Of a DNA stretch of 59,552 nucleotides, positions 1-7,787 are shown piece after piece (the stretch's first letter is position 1; the number at the start of each line of letters is the position of its first letter). The DNA lies in the NCBI GenBank assembly GCA_030590165.1, contig JAUUZA010000001.1, forward strand, positions 1 through 59,552. The letters run 5' to 3'. The notes below the pieces were generated by a model that saw only the letters and a program-made list of their open reading frames with translations, did no database searches and had not been told where the DNA came from. Position numbers and translations under genes: made by a program. This stretch comes from Candidatus Altarchaeota archaeon (GTDB lineage Archaea; SpSt-1190).

Positions 1-2
1 AA

Positions 3-953
3 CAAAAAGAAATTATTAATGATTTTAGAGAAAAAAAATATGATGTTCTCATTTCAACATCTGTTGGTGAAGAAGGTCTTGACATTCCCTCTGTTGAAAC
101 TATTATTTTTTATGAACCAGTTGCCAGTGCAATTCGCCATATTCAAAGGAGAGGAAGATTAAGAAAAAATGGTAAAGTTTTCATATTAATAACAAAAAAC
201 ACACGTGAAGAAATTTATTTTTATGTTGCAAGAGCAAAGGAAAGACGAATGATTAAACTCCTAAAATCTTTTTCACCTTCAAAAACGAAGACAAAAAAAC
301 GAAAGCAGCCAACACTTTATTCATATAGCGAAAAACAAAAAATTATTGTTGACGACAGGGAAATTCAAATTGCAACTCACCTCAATAATTTCATAATCAA
401 ACGGCTCGAAATTGCTGACTTCATTGTTAGTGATAGAGTTGCAATTGAACGAAAAACTACCGCTGATTTTATTAAAAGTATAATGGACGGTCGTTTATTC
501 ACTCAGGTTTCAAAATTAAAAGAAACCTATGAAAAGCCCGTAATTATTCTTGAAGGTAGTGGTCTCTTCAAAAAAAGTGGCCTTCACCCAAATGCAATTC
601 GTGGTGCAATGGTCAGTCTTGTAATTGATTGGGGTATCCCAATTTTATTCACAAAAAATGAAGAAGATACTGCTCGAATGATTGAAATATTAGCAAAACG
701 CGAGTGGAAAGAAGGGCGTTCCCCCTCAATAAAAGTCCCAAAAGCAAAAACAATAAAGGAATTTCAAGAATTTCTAATTTCAATGTTACCCTTAATTAAT
801 CTTACTTTAGCAAAAAGGTTATTAGTGTCCTTAGGTTCCCCCTCAGAAGTCTTTAATGCATCAATATTTGAATTGATGAGTATTGAAGGTATTGGACAAG
901 AAAAAGCAAAAAGAATACGTAAAGTATTGGAACAAAAATATAGTGAAAAATAA
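3..953 (+). CDS. hef: Hef-type helicase/nuclease, C-terminal part (cut by window start)
   Basis: The frame is open from base 3, so the gene begins before the window; the ATG at 249 is internal. The first 80 or so residues carry helicase motifs V and VI (STSVGEEGLDIP, then QRRGRLRKNG). An XPF/ERCC4 nuclease domain follows with VDDRE and the catalytic ERKTTADF, and the C-terminus has tandem helix-hairpin-helix motifs (IEGIGQEKAKRIR). This order, helicase then XPF nuclease then HhH, is that of archaeal Hef, which processes stalled or branched replication forks. PCNA, a known partner of XPF-family nucleases, lies 1 kb downstream on the same strand. The N-terminal helicase lobe cannot be judged. 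Confidence 0.9.
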   Translation, partial: QKEIINDFREKKYDVLISTSVGEEGLDIPSVETIIFYEPVASAIRHIQRRGRLRKNGKVFILITKNTREEIYFYVARAKERRMIKLLKSFSPSKTKTKKRKQPTLYSYSEKQKIIVDDREIQIATHLNNFIIKRLEIADFIVSDRVAIERKTTADFIKSIMDGRLFTQVSKLKETYEKPVIILEGSGLFKKSGLHPNAIRGAMVSLVIDWGIPILFTKNEEDTARMIEILAKREWKEGRSPSIKVPKAKTIKEFQEFLISMLPLINLTLAKRLLVSLGSPSEVFNASIFELMSIEGIGQEKAKRIRKVLEQKYSEK

Positions 954-1054
954 TGTTAACGGGGATTACAATCGCAATTGGCTCTGTGCTCTTTGGAACA
1001 CTCTTACTTCTTTCCGTCTCAAAAATGGAAGATTGGGTTTTCTTACCCAAGTAA
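953..1054 (+). CDS. Possible 33-aa single-membrane-span peptide
   Basis: An ATG overlaps the hef stop codon as TAATG, the same coupling seen at other operon joints in this window. The 33-residue product begins MLTGITIAIGSVLFG and would form one hydrophobic span of about 20 residues, then a short polar tail ending in KMEDWVFLPK. The last 12 bases overlap the 3' end of the convergent gene at 1043-1597. No family is recognised. It could be chance, because short hydrophobic frames are common in AT-rich DNA; the coupled start is the only positive sign. Confidence 0.3.
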   Translation: MLTGITIAIGSVLFGTLLLLSVSKMEDWVFLPK

Positions 1055-1597
1055 AATTTTTACTAGGACCCCTGCCACAATAACTAAAATTAGAAGCAGA
1101 ACTGGTTGGGAAAGTTTAAAATTTTCATTCTCTTTCTTTAAATTCAAAGCTTCTATTTCATTTACTTCAAATTCAGCCAATTGAATCTTACTCTCATTAT
1201 ACAATCTTTCAGCTTCATCCAACCTTACCAATATTTCAGGATTATCTGTTGCTTCCCTTAAATCTTGAATTCTTTGAAAAAGCTCAATTTTCTCAGAATC
1301 AAATACATCAATTGTTGTTTCAGCCACTTCACCATTGAAATTTACTGAAATACTAAACTCACCAGTATCAAGAGGACTAAACACAACATATTCAGTCTTT
1401 CCTCTCGGACCGACCCAAACTCGTTTTATCTGCCAACTTAGATATGGACCATAAATCTCCAAGTCATAAACTTGACCTTCACCAATTAAGTCAATTTCAA
1501 AAGTTTCATTATCACCAACTTCCATACGGACATGAGTTGGTGAAATTGACAGGGCCATAGCACCTATAAGTAAAAGAGGAAATAATAGACGTTTCAT
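1043..1597 (-). CDS. Secreted, C-terminally membrane-anchored protein of unknown function
   Basis: The 184-aa product has an N-terminal signal peptide (KRLLFPLLLIGAMALSIS), then a beta-rich Ig-like or CARDB-like stretch of about 80 residues (VGDNETFEIDLIGEG, then TGEFSISVNFNGEVAETTIDV). A charged helical segment (about 105-155) probably forms a coiled coil, and a final hydrophobic span (LLLILVIVAGVLVKILL) leaves almost no cytoplasmic tail. This suggests an envelope protein held in the membrane with its fold outside. The ATG at 1597 lies 23-24 bases from the TTTATAAA box at 1617-1624, shared with the divergent gene at 1645. Function is unknown. Confidence 0.7.
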   Translation of the reverse strand: MKRLLFPLLLIGAMALSISPTHVRMEVGDNETFEIDLIGEGQVYDLEIYGPYLSWQIKRVWVGPRGKTEYVVFSPLDTGEFSISVNFNGEVAETTIDVFDSEKIELFQRIQDLREATDNPEILVRLDEAERLYNESKIQLAEFEVNEIEALNLKKENENFKLSQPVLLLILVIVAGVLVKILLG

Positions 1598-1616
1598 AGG
1601 TATCTTTAACCTTTTC

Positions 1617-1624
1617 TTTATAAA
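1617..1624. promoter_or_regulatory. Shared palindromic TATA box for two divergent genes
   Basis: TTTATAAA is a perfect palindrome centred at 1620.5. It lies 23.5 bases from the ATG at 1597 on the reverse strand and 24.5 bases from the GTG at 1645 on the forward strand. Both distances fit an archaeal TATA box driving a leaderless transcript, and no second candidate box is seen in the 47-bp gap. Confidence 0.65.
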
Positions 1625-1644
1625 AGTCTGTTGATTGCCCTAAT

Positions 1645-1983
1645 GTGGACAGATTACCCTCAAAGAGTGTTTTTATTTCTGAAATTAAGTCAAAAGACGA
1701 TAGGGTTAAGCTTTGTGGGAAAATTGTATCAATAAACCAAGAAAATGGAAGCCTTTCAATTGATGATAGCACGTCTAAAGTGGAGGTATTCTTAAATAAT
1801 CTTGAGTTAAAGAAAAATATAAAAAAATATAAATCAGAGGATCAAATAATGGTCATTGGTTGGGCAAAACCCACCGGAGTTGATGTTGAAGTCCTCCGAA
1901 AAATTGAGGGATTTGACTCGGCCCGTTACAAACAAGTATTAGAGGTGTGGAAAAATGTTCGAAGCAAAAATGAAAAATCCTGA
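1645..1983 (+). CDS. Small OB-fold nucleic-acid-binding protein (RPA-like)
   Basis: The 112-aa protein has the strand pattern of an OB fold: KSVFISEIKSKDDRVKLCGKIVSI, then SLSIDDSTSKVEVFLN and EDQIMVIGWAKPTGVDVEVLRKI. That resembles archaeal RPA-associated or tRNA_anti-type OB proteins. It starts at GTG 1645, 24-25 bases after the TTTATAAA box. Its last 29 bases overlap the start of the PCNA gene, so the two are co-transcribed. The context (Hef fragment upstream, PCNA downstream) suggests a role in replication or repair. The exact family is inferred. Confidence 0.65.
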   Translation: MDRLPSKSVFISEIKSKDDRVKLCGKIVSINQENGSLSIDDSTSKVEVFLNNLELKKNIKKYKSEDQIMVIGWAKPTGVDVEVLRKIEGFDSARYKQVLEVWKNVRSKNEKS

Positions 1984-2695
1984 AATAATGGTAGAGGCAT
2001 TAAAAGCCGCCTACGAATTGGTTAAAGATGAAGTTACTTTCAAAATAAGTGAAAACGGAATTATATTACGTGCCATGGACCCTGCAAATGTTGCAATGGT
2101 CATAATGGAACTAAAGAAATCTGCATTCAGTGAATTTAAACTGGAAAAAGAAAGTTTTATTGGAGTCAATATGGAACGTTTCATGCAAGTTCTTAAGCGT
2201 TCTAATAAATCCGATGAAATGTTATTAAGAATTTCAGGTGGAAAGATGGAAATAAAATATACTGGAAAAACTTCACGTAGATTTTCATTACCCTTACTCG
2301 CACTCGAAAGTGGACCAAGACCAGAACCAAGTCTAACATTTACAATTACAACCATTATGCCTTCAGACTCTCTTAAAAATGCAGTTGAAGATGCTTCAGT
2401 AGTTAGTGATGCTATAACTTTAGTTGGTGCCAATGATGAATTACATATTTTAGCTCAAGGTGACCTTGGGGCTGTTGAAACTATTCTAAAGAAAAAAGAA
2501 GGACTTAAAGAAATTAAAATTAAGGATAAAGCTCGTTCTAAATATTCTGTAGATTATTTACGAAAAATAGCTAAGACAAAAATTGGAAAAGATGTTGAAA
2601 TCAAATTCAAAAGTGATTATCCTTTAATGATTACTTTCACAAAACCAGAAGTGAAGATGGCATTTATTTTAGCCCCACGAATGGATGTTGAATAA
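1955..2695 (+). CDS. pcn: DNA polymerase sliding clamp PCNA
   Basis: The 246-aa product matches PCNA over its whole length. It starts MFEAKMKNPEIMVEALKA, contains GIILRAMDPANVAMVIMEL and the interdomain connector region around SGPRPEPSLTFT, and ends FTKPEVKMAFILAPRMDVE, the tail lining the PIP-box pocket. PCNA forms a ring that tethers DNA polymerase, ligase and nucleases to DNA. Its start lies inside the upstream OB-fold gene (29-base overlap), so translation is probably coupled. Only one PCNA is seen here, consistent with a homotrimer. Confidence 0.97.
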   Translation: MFEAKMKNPEIMVEALKAAYELVKDEVTFKISENGIILRAMDPANVAMVIMELKKSAFSEFKLEKESFIGVNMERFMQVLKRSNKSDEMLLRISGGKMEIKYTGKTSRRFSLPLLALESGPRPEPSLTFTITTIMPSDSLKNAVEDASVVSDAITLVGANDELHILAQGDLGAVETILKKKEGLKEIKIKDKARSKYSVDYLRKIAKTKIGKDVEIKFKSDYPLMITFTKPEVKMAFILAPRMDVE

Positions 2696-2698
2696 ATA

Positions 2699-3883
2699 TC
2701 AACTTTCATTCACTGTTTTCCCAACAAAATATCCGGGGTTAACTGTGTAAATTGGTTGACACATATTGAAAAACTCTTCTTTTCTTGATTCACAATATTC
2801 ATCAGCACAAGGTATCCCCCACTCATTATAAACGCAATATTCAGCAGATTTATTAAAATCAGCCCCATAATAAAACCAAATATAAAAGTGAATATTTTTG
2901 TATGCATTGACTTCAGGGTCCATACCAACAACACTCGCACCCTCAGGAATCTGAGAAAAAGCTTCCTCAGGAATTGCATTGAATGAAAAAACAGACTGAA
3001 CTAAAAACAGATTCATTATTATAATTAAAATAAGTACAATCTCATGCAATCTTTCAGAAATTGCAAACCTGTTCCATTTTTCAGAAATTACAATTGCAAT
3101 ATAAGGAAGAACATCAATAAAAAATCTTTCTTCCTTATGAGGCAGAAGTGTAAAATAAATTAATGCAGCCAAAAAACCAAGAGTGAATCGCGATTTAGAA
3201 AATAAAGCCAGTAATAAAAGAGGGGTCGCAAATAAAACAGTTAAATAAAATGTTGGTTCTTTTTCCCAAAAATCAATATAACTATTATTAATCAATGTTG
3301 ACGCTGCTCTCATTTGAAAAAAGGGACTTCCAAACAAAATCCAGATAACGCTAAAATAAACTGTTAAAGTTAATAATGCACCAATCCATTTTTTCTTATC
3401 TTTCCAACAAATGAAAGGAATTTGTAAAAAATAAGTGAAACGAGTTAATCCAGAAAATGCTGAAAAAACACCTCCAAGAATTCCTGAAAGTGAATAAGCT
3501 AATACAAAAAACAACATTGCGAGTATGTGACTAAGTGGCATATGTGAATGAGCAAAAAAGATTGGATGTGTTGCAATAATTAATCCTAAATACTTTCGTG
3601 AATCTTTAAATTTAAAAAAAGGAACAAGAGGAATAGCAGCAAAAATTAAAAATGCTAAAGCTTTCATAGTGAATGGCATTGGAAGCCCAATTCTCCAAAG
3701 TGCACCAAGTATAATAGGCCAAATTGGTGGACGATAATTGGAAACATAACCATAATTTGAAAATATTGACTTTCCGTATGCTAAATATTCAGAAGGATCC
3801 CATCCAACTACTATTGGTTTCAAAAAAAAAGATATAATTAATAAGGCGTAAAGCAACCAAAAAATTAACAATTTTCTTTGCAA
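2699..3883 (-). CDS. Polytopic membrane protein, probable GT-C glycosyltransferase
   Basis: The 394-aa protein has about ten hydrophobic spans. After the first span comes an external loop with WDPSEYLAYGKSIF and YRPPIWPIILG, resembling the acidic first-loop motif of dolichyl-phosphate-sugar mannosyltransferase-like GT-C enzymes. A later HKEERFFIDVLPYIAI also recurs in that superfamily. The C-terminal 70 or so residues are extracellular with several cysteines. It is the last gene of a reverse operon with a thioredoxin-fold protein (19-base overlap) and a GT2 enzyme, so lipid-linked glycan assembly or protein glycosylation at the envelope is likely. Substrate is unknown. Confidence 0.65.
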   Translation of the reverse strand: MQRKLLIFWLLYALLIISFFLKPIVVGWDPSEYLAYGKSIFSNYGYVSNYRPPIWPIILGALWRIGLPMPFTMKALAFLIFAAIPLVPFFKFKDSRKYLGLIIATHPIFFAHSHMPLSHILAMLFFVLAYSLSGILGGVFSAFSGLTRFTYFLQIPFICWKDKKKWIGALLTLTVYFSVIWILFGSPFFQMRAASTLINNSYIDFWEKEPTFYLTVLFATPLLLLALFSKSRFTLGFLAALIYFTLLPHKEERFFIDVLPYIAIVISEKWNRFAISERLHEIVLILIIIMNLFLVQSVFSFNAIPEEAFSQIPEGASVVGMDPEVNAYKNIHFYIWFYYGADFNKSAEYCVYNEWGIPCADEYCESRKEEFFNMCQPIYTVNPGYFVGKTVNES

Positions 3884-4500
3884 GCTAACGCCTCCAAATT
3901 ATCCAAACCAAGATAAGCATGACGTTTACCATCAATAATAATTGAAGGATATGAAGTAACATTATAAATTTTAAGAAGGGTATTAGCAACAGGATCATTA
4001 CTAGCTAATTCCATATTCACTGGAAAAATCAATACGTCCTCTTCATATTTTTTCTTTAAGTAAGTAAGTCTTTCAGACATTACATCACACTCCGGACAAT
4101 CAGGACCAAAAAAGAAAAGGATTAAACTATTATTCCAATCGCATTTTTCTTTAAAGTTTTTAGCAAAAAGCCAATATCTAACATTTGAAAGAAAATATTG
4201 ACGATATAAAAGTTGTTGTTGATCAATATCAAAGCGAGCGGCAGAGGTATATTTTTCATATCGTTCAAGTGAATCAGATAAATCCTTAATGGAATCATCA
4301 ATCAGTGGCTTCATTGAAGAACACCCAACATCATCAATCAACTGACTTTGTAAAAATAGTGAAGATGAATAGATTACCAATTCATCAATGTCTGCATCAA
4401 GCTTTTGACGCCTAAGATTATCCCAAAAAAGACCAAAGGACAATCCTGAAAAGAATATTAAAAACGTCAACAAACCAGCCAATATTGCTCTCTTCACCAT
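3865..4500 (-). CDS. Membrane-anchored thioredoxin-fold protein with CPEC motif
   Basis: The 211-aa product has one N-terminal span (AILAGLLTFLIFFSGLSFGLF), about 100 residues of helical extracellular region, and a thioredoxin-like domain from about residue 125 (SLILFFFGPDCPECDVMSERL). The CPEC active-site pair and the later NVTSYPSIIIDGKRHAYLG, with the cis-Pro loop TSYP, fit a redox fold. It probably acts outside the cell in disulfide chemistry. It overlaps both neighbours by 7 and 19 bases, which ties it to two glycosyltransferases. Confidence 0.75.
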   Translation of the reverse strand: MVKRAILAGLLTFLIFFSGLSFGLFWDNLRRQKLDADIDELVIYSSSLFLQSQLIDDVGCSSMKPLIDDSIKDLSDSLERYEKYTSAARFDIDQQQLLYRQYFLSNVRYWLFAKNFKEKCDWNNSLILFFFGPDCPECDVMSERLTYLKKKYEEDVLIFPVNMELASNDPVANTLLKIYNVTSYPSIIIDGKRHAYLGLDNLEALACKENC

Positions 4501-5717
4501 TTATTCTCCCTTTTTATCCATGAAACTGTGGCAAGTATTGTTGCCATTGAAAGAGCAAACCCATATGTAATTAAGAAGATTATGGCGTCAAACAAGTTTC
4601 CTCCTTTCTCTTCTGAAAATCTAAATGCAAAATAAAGAAAAGTAGATGTAATCAATAGAGTTACGGCAAAATAAAAAATAGTTTGTGGGTCTAAAATCAA
4701 TAAGTCCGGATTGAACTCTAAATTTAATAAATAAGGCATCCAATCAAAACCAACAGCCCTGAAAAAATAATAAACAGGTTCCATCCACTTAAAAAATCCC
4801 CAAACAAAAATTATGAGAAAGGCAATTGAGACTAAAAAATATAAGGATTTTAGAATAGTTTGACGCCCAAATTCATGTGAAACATTCATAGATTTTGGAT
4901 ACTTCCCAACAACATCAAAAAAACCAAGATGCCACCTTTTTCTCTGAGCTATTAATGTTTTCAAATCCCTAGGAATATCTGTTTTAACTATTGCTCGCGG
5001 ACTCATAATTATTTTATATCCTTTTTTTCTCATTCGATACACTATTTCAAGGTCCTCCGTAACAGAAGTTTCATCAAATCCACCAACTGCGCGTAAAGAC
5101 TCAGTTTTAAATAAGGAAAAGGGCCCAGGTGCAACTAATTGAGCATCAAATCCACTTAAAATATTTGAAAGATAGTTTCCATAAACATATTCAATTGCTT
5201 GAAGTCTTTCTAAAATTCCCTTAGTATTCTTTGCAACAACTGCAGGTGTTACAATATCATTTTCATTAGAAAATTTCAGAAGTTGAGATAAAGCATCTGG
5301 CTCTGCAAAAGAATCAGCATCCATTGTTACAATAAACGGTGCTTTTGTAAGCTTTAAAGCCGTATTAAGTGCTGCTGCTTTTCCCCTATTTTTCTTATGT
5401 TTTATGAGAGTTATTTTCAAATCCTTATGGTCTTTTGCAAACCTCTTGGCTTCAATCAGAGTATTATCTTTTGACCCATCATCAACTAAAATTACCCCTA
5501 ATTTCTCCTTTGAATATTCTAAATTATAAATTGATTTTAATGATTCATAAATATGTTTTTCTTCATTATAAGCAGGTAAGACTAAATCTACACAAACTTC
5601 GTCATTTGGAGATTCTGGTCTAGACTTATCTTCTAAATACATTAAAAGGAAATAAATTGAGATGAAAGTTGACGCTATCATAATAATCCACGAAAATAAC
5701 ATGAAAGGCGTCATCAT
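4494..5717 (-). CDS. Membrane family-2 glycosyltransferase
   Basis: This processive-type GT2 enzyme has VCVDLVLPAYNEEKHI and ILVDDGSKDNTL in the nucleotide-binding region, the metal-binding TMDADS, an acidic VTEDLEIVYRM and the QRKRW motif of cellulose/hyaluronan-synthase-like enzymes. One hydrophobic span precedes the catalytic domain and about four follow. The open frame extends to 5819, but those extra residues would overlap kae1. The Met pair at 5717/5714 sits about 25 bases from TTAAAATA at 5738-5745, so that start is preferred. It is first in the operon with the thioredoxin-fold and GT-C genes. Confidence 0.82.
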   Translation of the reverse strand: MMTPFMLFSWIIMIASTFISIYFLLMYLEDKSRPESPNDEVCVDLVLPAYNEEKHIYESLKSIYNLEYSKEKLGVILVDDGSKDNTLIEAKRFAKDHKDLKITLIKHKKNRGKAAALNTALKLTKAPFIVTMDADSFAEPDALSQLLKFSNENDIVTPAVVAKNTKGILERLQAIEYVYGNYLSNILSGFDAQLVAPGPFSLFKTESLRAVGGFDETSVTEDLEIVYRMRKKGYKIIMSPRAIVKTDIPRDLKTLIAQRKRWHLGFFDVVGKYPKSMNVSHEFGRQTILKSLYFLVSIAFLIIFVWGFFKWMEPVYYFFRAVGFDWMPYLLNLEFNPDLLILDPQTIFYFAVTLLITSTFLYFAFRFSEEKGGNLFDAIIFLITYGFALSMATILATVSWIKRENKW

Positions 5718-5737
5718 TAAATTAATTAGTAAAAATC

Positions 5738-5745
5738 TTAAAATA
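5738..5745. promoter_or_regulatory. TATA-like box between GT2 gene and kae1, possibly shared
   Basis: TTAAAATA is the only strong TATA-like element in the 45-bp gap. It is centred about 24.5 bases from the reverse-strand Met at 5717 and 21.5 bases from the kae1 GTG at 5763. It is less symmetrical than the boxes at 1617, 41687 and 46818. Confidence 0.45.
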
Positions 5746-5762
5746 GCTTTACACTTATTATT

Positions 5763-6719
5763 GTGAAAATAATAGGTATTGAAAGCACGGCACACACTTT
5801 TGGTGCCGGAATGACTCATAATGACAAAGTAATTTCAAATGTTGTTGATATGCACATTCCAAAAGAGGGTGGAATACACCCAAGAAAGGCAGCGGAACAC
5901 CACGCAAAAATAGCTGGAAAAATTATAAAAGAAGCCTTAGTAAAAAAGCCGGATTATGTTGCTTATGCTTGTTGTCCCGGTCTCGGTCCTTGTCTAAAAA
6001 TTGGTGCAGTAATAGCAAAACATCTTGCAATCAAATTCAATATTCCAATAATTCCAGTAAATCATGCAGAAGCACACATTGATATAGGAATAAAAACAAC
6101 TGGGGCAAAAGACCCTTTAATAGTATATATCAGTGGGGGAAACACTCAAATTATTGCGAACCGCAGGGGATGGAAAATCTTTGGAGAAACCCTTGATATT
6201 GCAATAGGAAATGCAATTGATAAACTTGCTCGACACCTAAAGATGGCTCACCCAGGTGGACCAAAATTAGAAAATTTAGCAAGAAATGGAACTTTTATCA
6301 AAATGCCATATACCGTTAAAGGAATGGACCTAAGCTATTCTGGAATTTTAACTCATGCAAAAAATGTACTGAAGACGCATTCAAAAAAAGATGTCGCATA
6401 CAGTTTTCAAGAACATATTTTTTCAATGCTTGTTGAAGTTAGTGAACGCGCCGTCGCTCACACAGGTAAGAAAGAAATTTTACTTGTTGGTGGTGTTGCT
6501 CAAAATTTAAGACTATGTGAAATGTTCAAAATAATGTGTAATGAAAGGGGGATTAAATTAAAAGTTGTCCCACCTGAATTTGCAGGGGATAATGGTGCAA
6601 TGATAGCTTACTCAGGATACCTCAAAGCCAAACAAGGTTTTACAATCCCCATAAAAAAAGTGAATTATTTTCAAAGAATGAGAGTCGACCAAAATTTACA
6701 AGAAATGTTTAAAGTTTAA
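5763..6719 (+). CDS. kae1: Kae1, catalytic subunit of KEOPS tRNA t6A synthase
   Basis: The 318-aa protein starts MKIIGIESTAHTFGAGM, a signature of archaeal and eukaryotic Kae1, has the metal-binding HAEAH (His101, His105) and an ASKHA ATPase fold (ISGGNTQII, LDIAIGNAIDKLAR, GGVAQNLRLCEMF). It transfers threonylcarbamoyl to A37 of ANN-decoding tRNAs. Length is that of stand-alone Kae1; there is no fused Bud32 kinase, which is encoded at 43762-44337. Pcc1 lies at 17178-17417, so three KEOPS genes are dispersed over this window. It starts with GTG and probably gives a leaderless mRNA. Its 3' end overlaps the convergent gene by 11 bases. Confidence 0.96.
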   Translation: MKIIGIESTAHTFGAGMTHNDKVISNVVDMHIPKEGGIHPRKAAEHHAKIAGKIIKEALVKKPDYVAYACCPGLGPCLKIGAVIAKHLAIKFNIPIIPVNHAEAHIDIGIKTTGAKDPLIVYISGGNTQIIANRRGWKIFGETLDIAIGNAIDKLARHLKMAHPGGPKLENLARNGTFIKMPYTVKGMDLSYSGILTHAKNVLKTHSKKDVAYSFQEHIFSMLVEVSERAVAHTGKKEILLVGGVAQNLRLCEMFKIMCNERGIKLKVVPPEFAGDNGAMIAYSGYLKAKQGFTIPIKKVNYFQRMRVDQNLQEMFKV

Positions 6720-7104
6720 CATAAACATATTTTCTAGTAACTGCGTCCCGTTTTCGCATTACTTTTCCATTTTTTAAGAGTGAACGAAGTCTATTAGCAG
6801 TATAACCATAACTTCGTTTTATCTTTTTTGAAATTTCATGTATTGTTTTTGGTTTTGTTATTAGTTTAAAAATTTGGTCATCAACTTCCAAAGACTCGAG
6901 CTCTTGCATAATGCTTTCCCTTTCAGAAGGATTAAGTTTTGAAATTCCACTCGTAATTATTTCAAGTCTACTTATTCGTTCACCAGTTGGACCTAATGGT
7001 TTCAATTCATCTCGAATTTCTTGAACCATTTGAAAAATTGCCTCAGTCTTTTCACCATCAGATTGAGGCTCACTTCTCTTGAAAAGCTTCGCTAAACTAA
7101 ACAC
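6709..7104 (-). CDS. Winged-helix-like DNA-binding protein of unknown role
   Basis: The 131-aa protein has a helical N-terminal half that may mediate dimerisation (FQMVQEIRDELKPLG) and a C-terminal helix-turn-helix (IHEISKKIKRSYGYTANRLRS, then LLKNGKVMRKRD ending in a KYVYVKL wing). It resembles archaeal winged-helix regulators. It starts with GTG at 7104, about 25 bases from a TTTATTATT box near 7122-7130, implying a leaderless single-gene transcript. Target is unknown. Confidence 0.6.
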   Translation of the reverse strand: MFSLAKLFKRSEPQSDGEKTEAIFQMVQEIRDELKPLGPTGERISRLEIITSGISKLNPSERESIMQELESLEVDDQIFKLITKPKTIHEISKKIKRSYGYTANRLRSLLKNGKVMRKRDAVTRKYVYVKL

Positions 7105-7142
7105 AAATTAAGTAAATGTGAATAATAAATAAGCGTTGGGGG

Positions 7143-7685
7143 TTAAACATGCCCGACTTTTGGATTTATTTTAAAAGAGTAGTCTCCACTCAATTTATTT
7201 TTTGCCAAGCGATATGCTTCCTTTATGATTGGGACATGCTCATCAGAATCTACATAAACAGATAAAAGAACTTTTCCTGTTTTAACACGAGCAGCCACTC
7301 CAATTGGTTTCCCAAAAGCCATTTTCATTCCTTGTTGGAACCTGTCAGCCCCAGCACCTGTTGCCATTGGATTTTCACGCAAAACGTGATGAGGATATGC
7401 CCTTATACGAAAAAAGAAATTATCTCGCCCAATAGTCTTATTCAACTTCTTAAAAATTAACATCCTAATAGCTTCTAATTGATTGTGACGAATTTGGATA
7501 GTGTCTTTACAAATCATATCAACACCCATGACCCAATCTCTCTTAGTTCTATTTCCCATATCAAAAAGCCTTATTTTAGAACCAGGAATACCCCTAATAA
7601 ATGCTTTTTTCATGACACGATTGGCCTTACGCGTATATGCCCTGCCCCTAATGTGTCTATAACATTTTCCAGGTCTTAATCCCAT
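7143..7685 (-). CDS. rpl10e: Large ribosomal subunit protein L10e (uL16)
   Basis: The product starts MGLRPGKCYRHIRGRAYTRK and contains YPHHVLRENPMATGAGADR and FQQGMKMAFGKPIGVAAR, typical of archaeal L10e near the peptidyl transferase and tRNA-binding region. An upstream in-frame Met at 7697 would add four residues. The Met at 7685 is preferred because the TTTAAAAG box at 7707-7714 is centred 25-26 bases away, the leaderless spacing used throughout this window. Length is 180 aa, as expected. Confidence 0.96.
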   Translation of the reverse strand: MGLRPGKCYRHIRGRAYTRKANRVMKKAFIRGIPGSKIRLFDMGNRTKRDWVMGVDMICKDTIQIRHNQLEAIRMLIFKKLNKTIGRDNFFFRIRAYPHHVLRENPMATGAGADRFQQGMKMAFGKPIGVAARVKTGKVLLSVYVDSDEHVPIIKEAYRLAKNKLSGDYSFKINPKVGHV

Positions 7686-7763
7686 AATTATGAACAAAAT
7701 GCGGGATTTAAAAGAGTGGCGGTTTCACTAATGAAAAAAATAAAATAAAAAAAATAAAAAGAA

Positions 7764-7779
7764 ACCCAGCAAGCTGGGT
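7764..7779 (-). terminator. Hairpin terminator of the S-layer gene
   Basis: A perfect 7-bp stem (ACCCAGC / GCTGGGT) with a 2-base loop lies 8 bases after the S-layer stop codon. On the reverse strand it is followed by a long run of T with few interruptions (7731-7763). A similar CCAGC/GCTGG hairpin follows rps2 at 32987-33001. Confidence 0.7.
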
Positions 7780-7787
7780 CCCTATTT

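Noticed and set aside
5718-5819. N-terminal extension of the GT2 protein to 5819
   Set aside because: It would overlap kae1 by 57 bases, lacks GT2 similarity, and the Met at 5717 has a correctly spaced TATA box.
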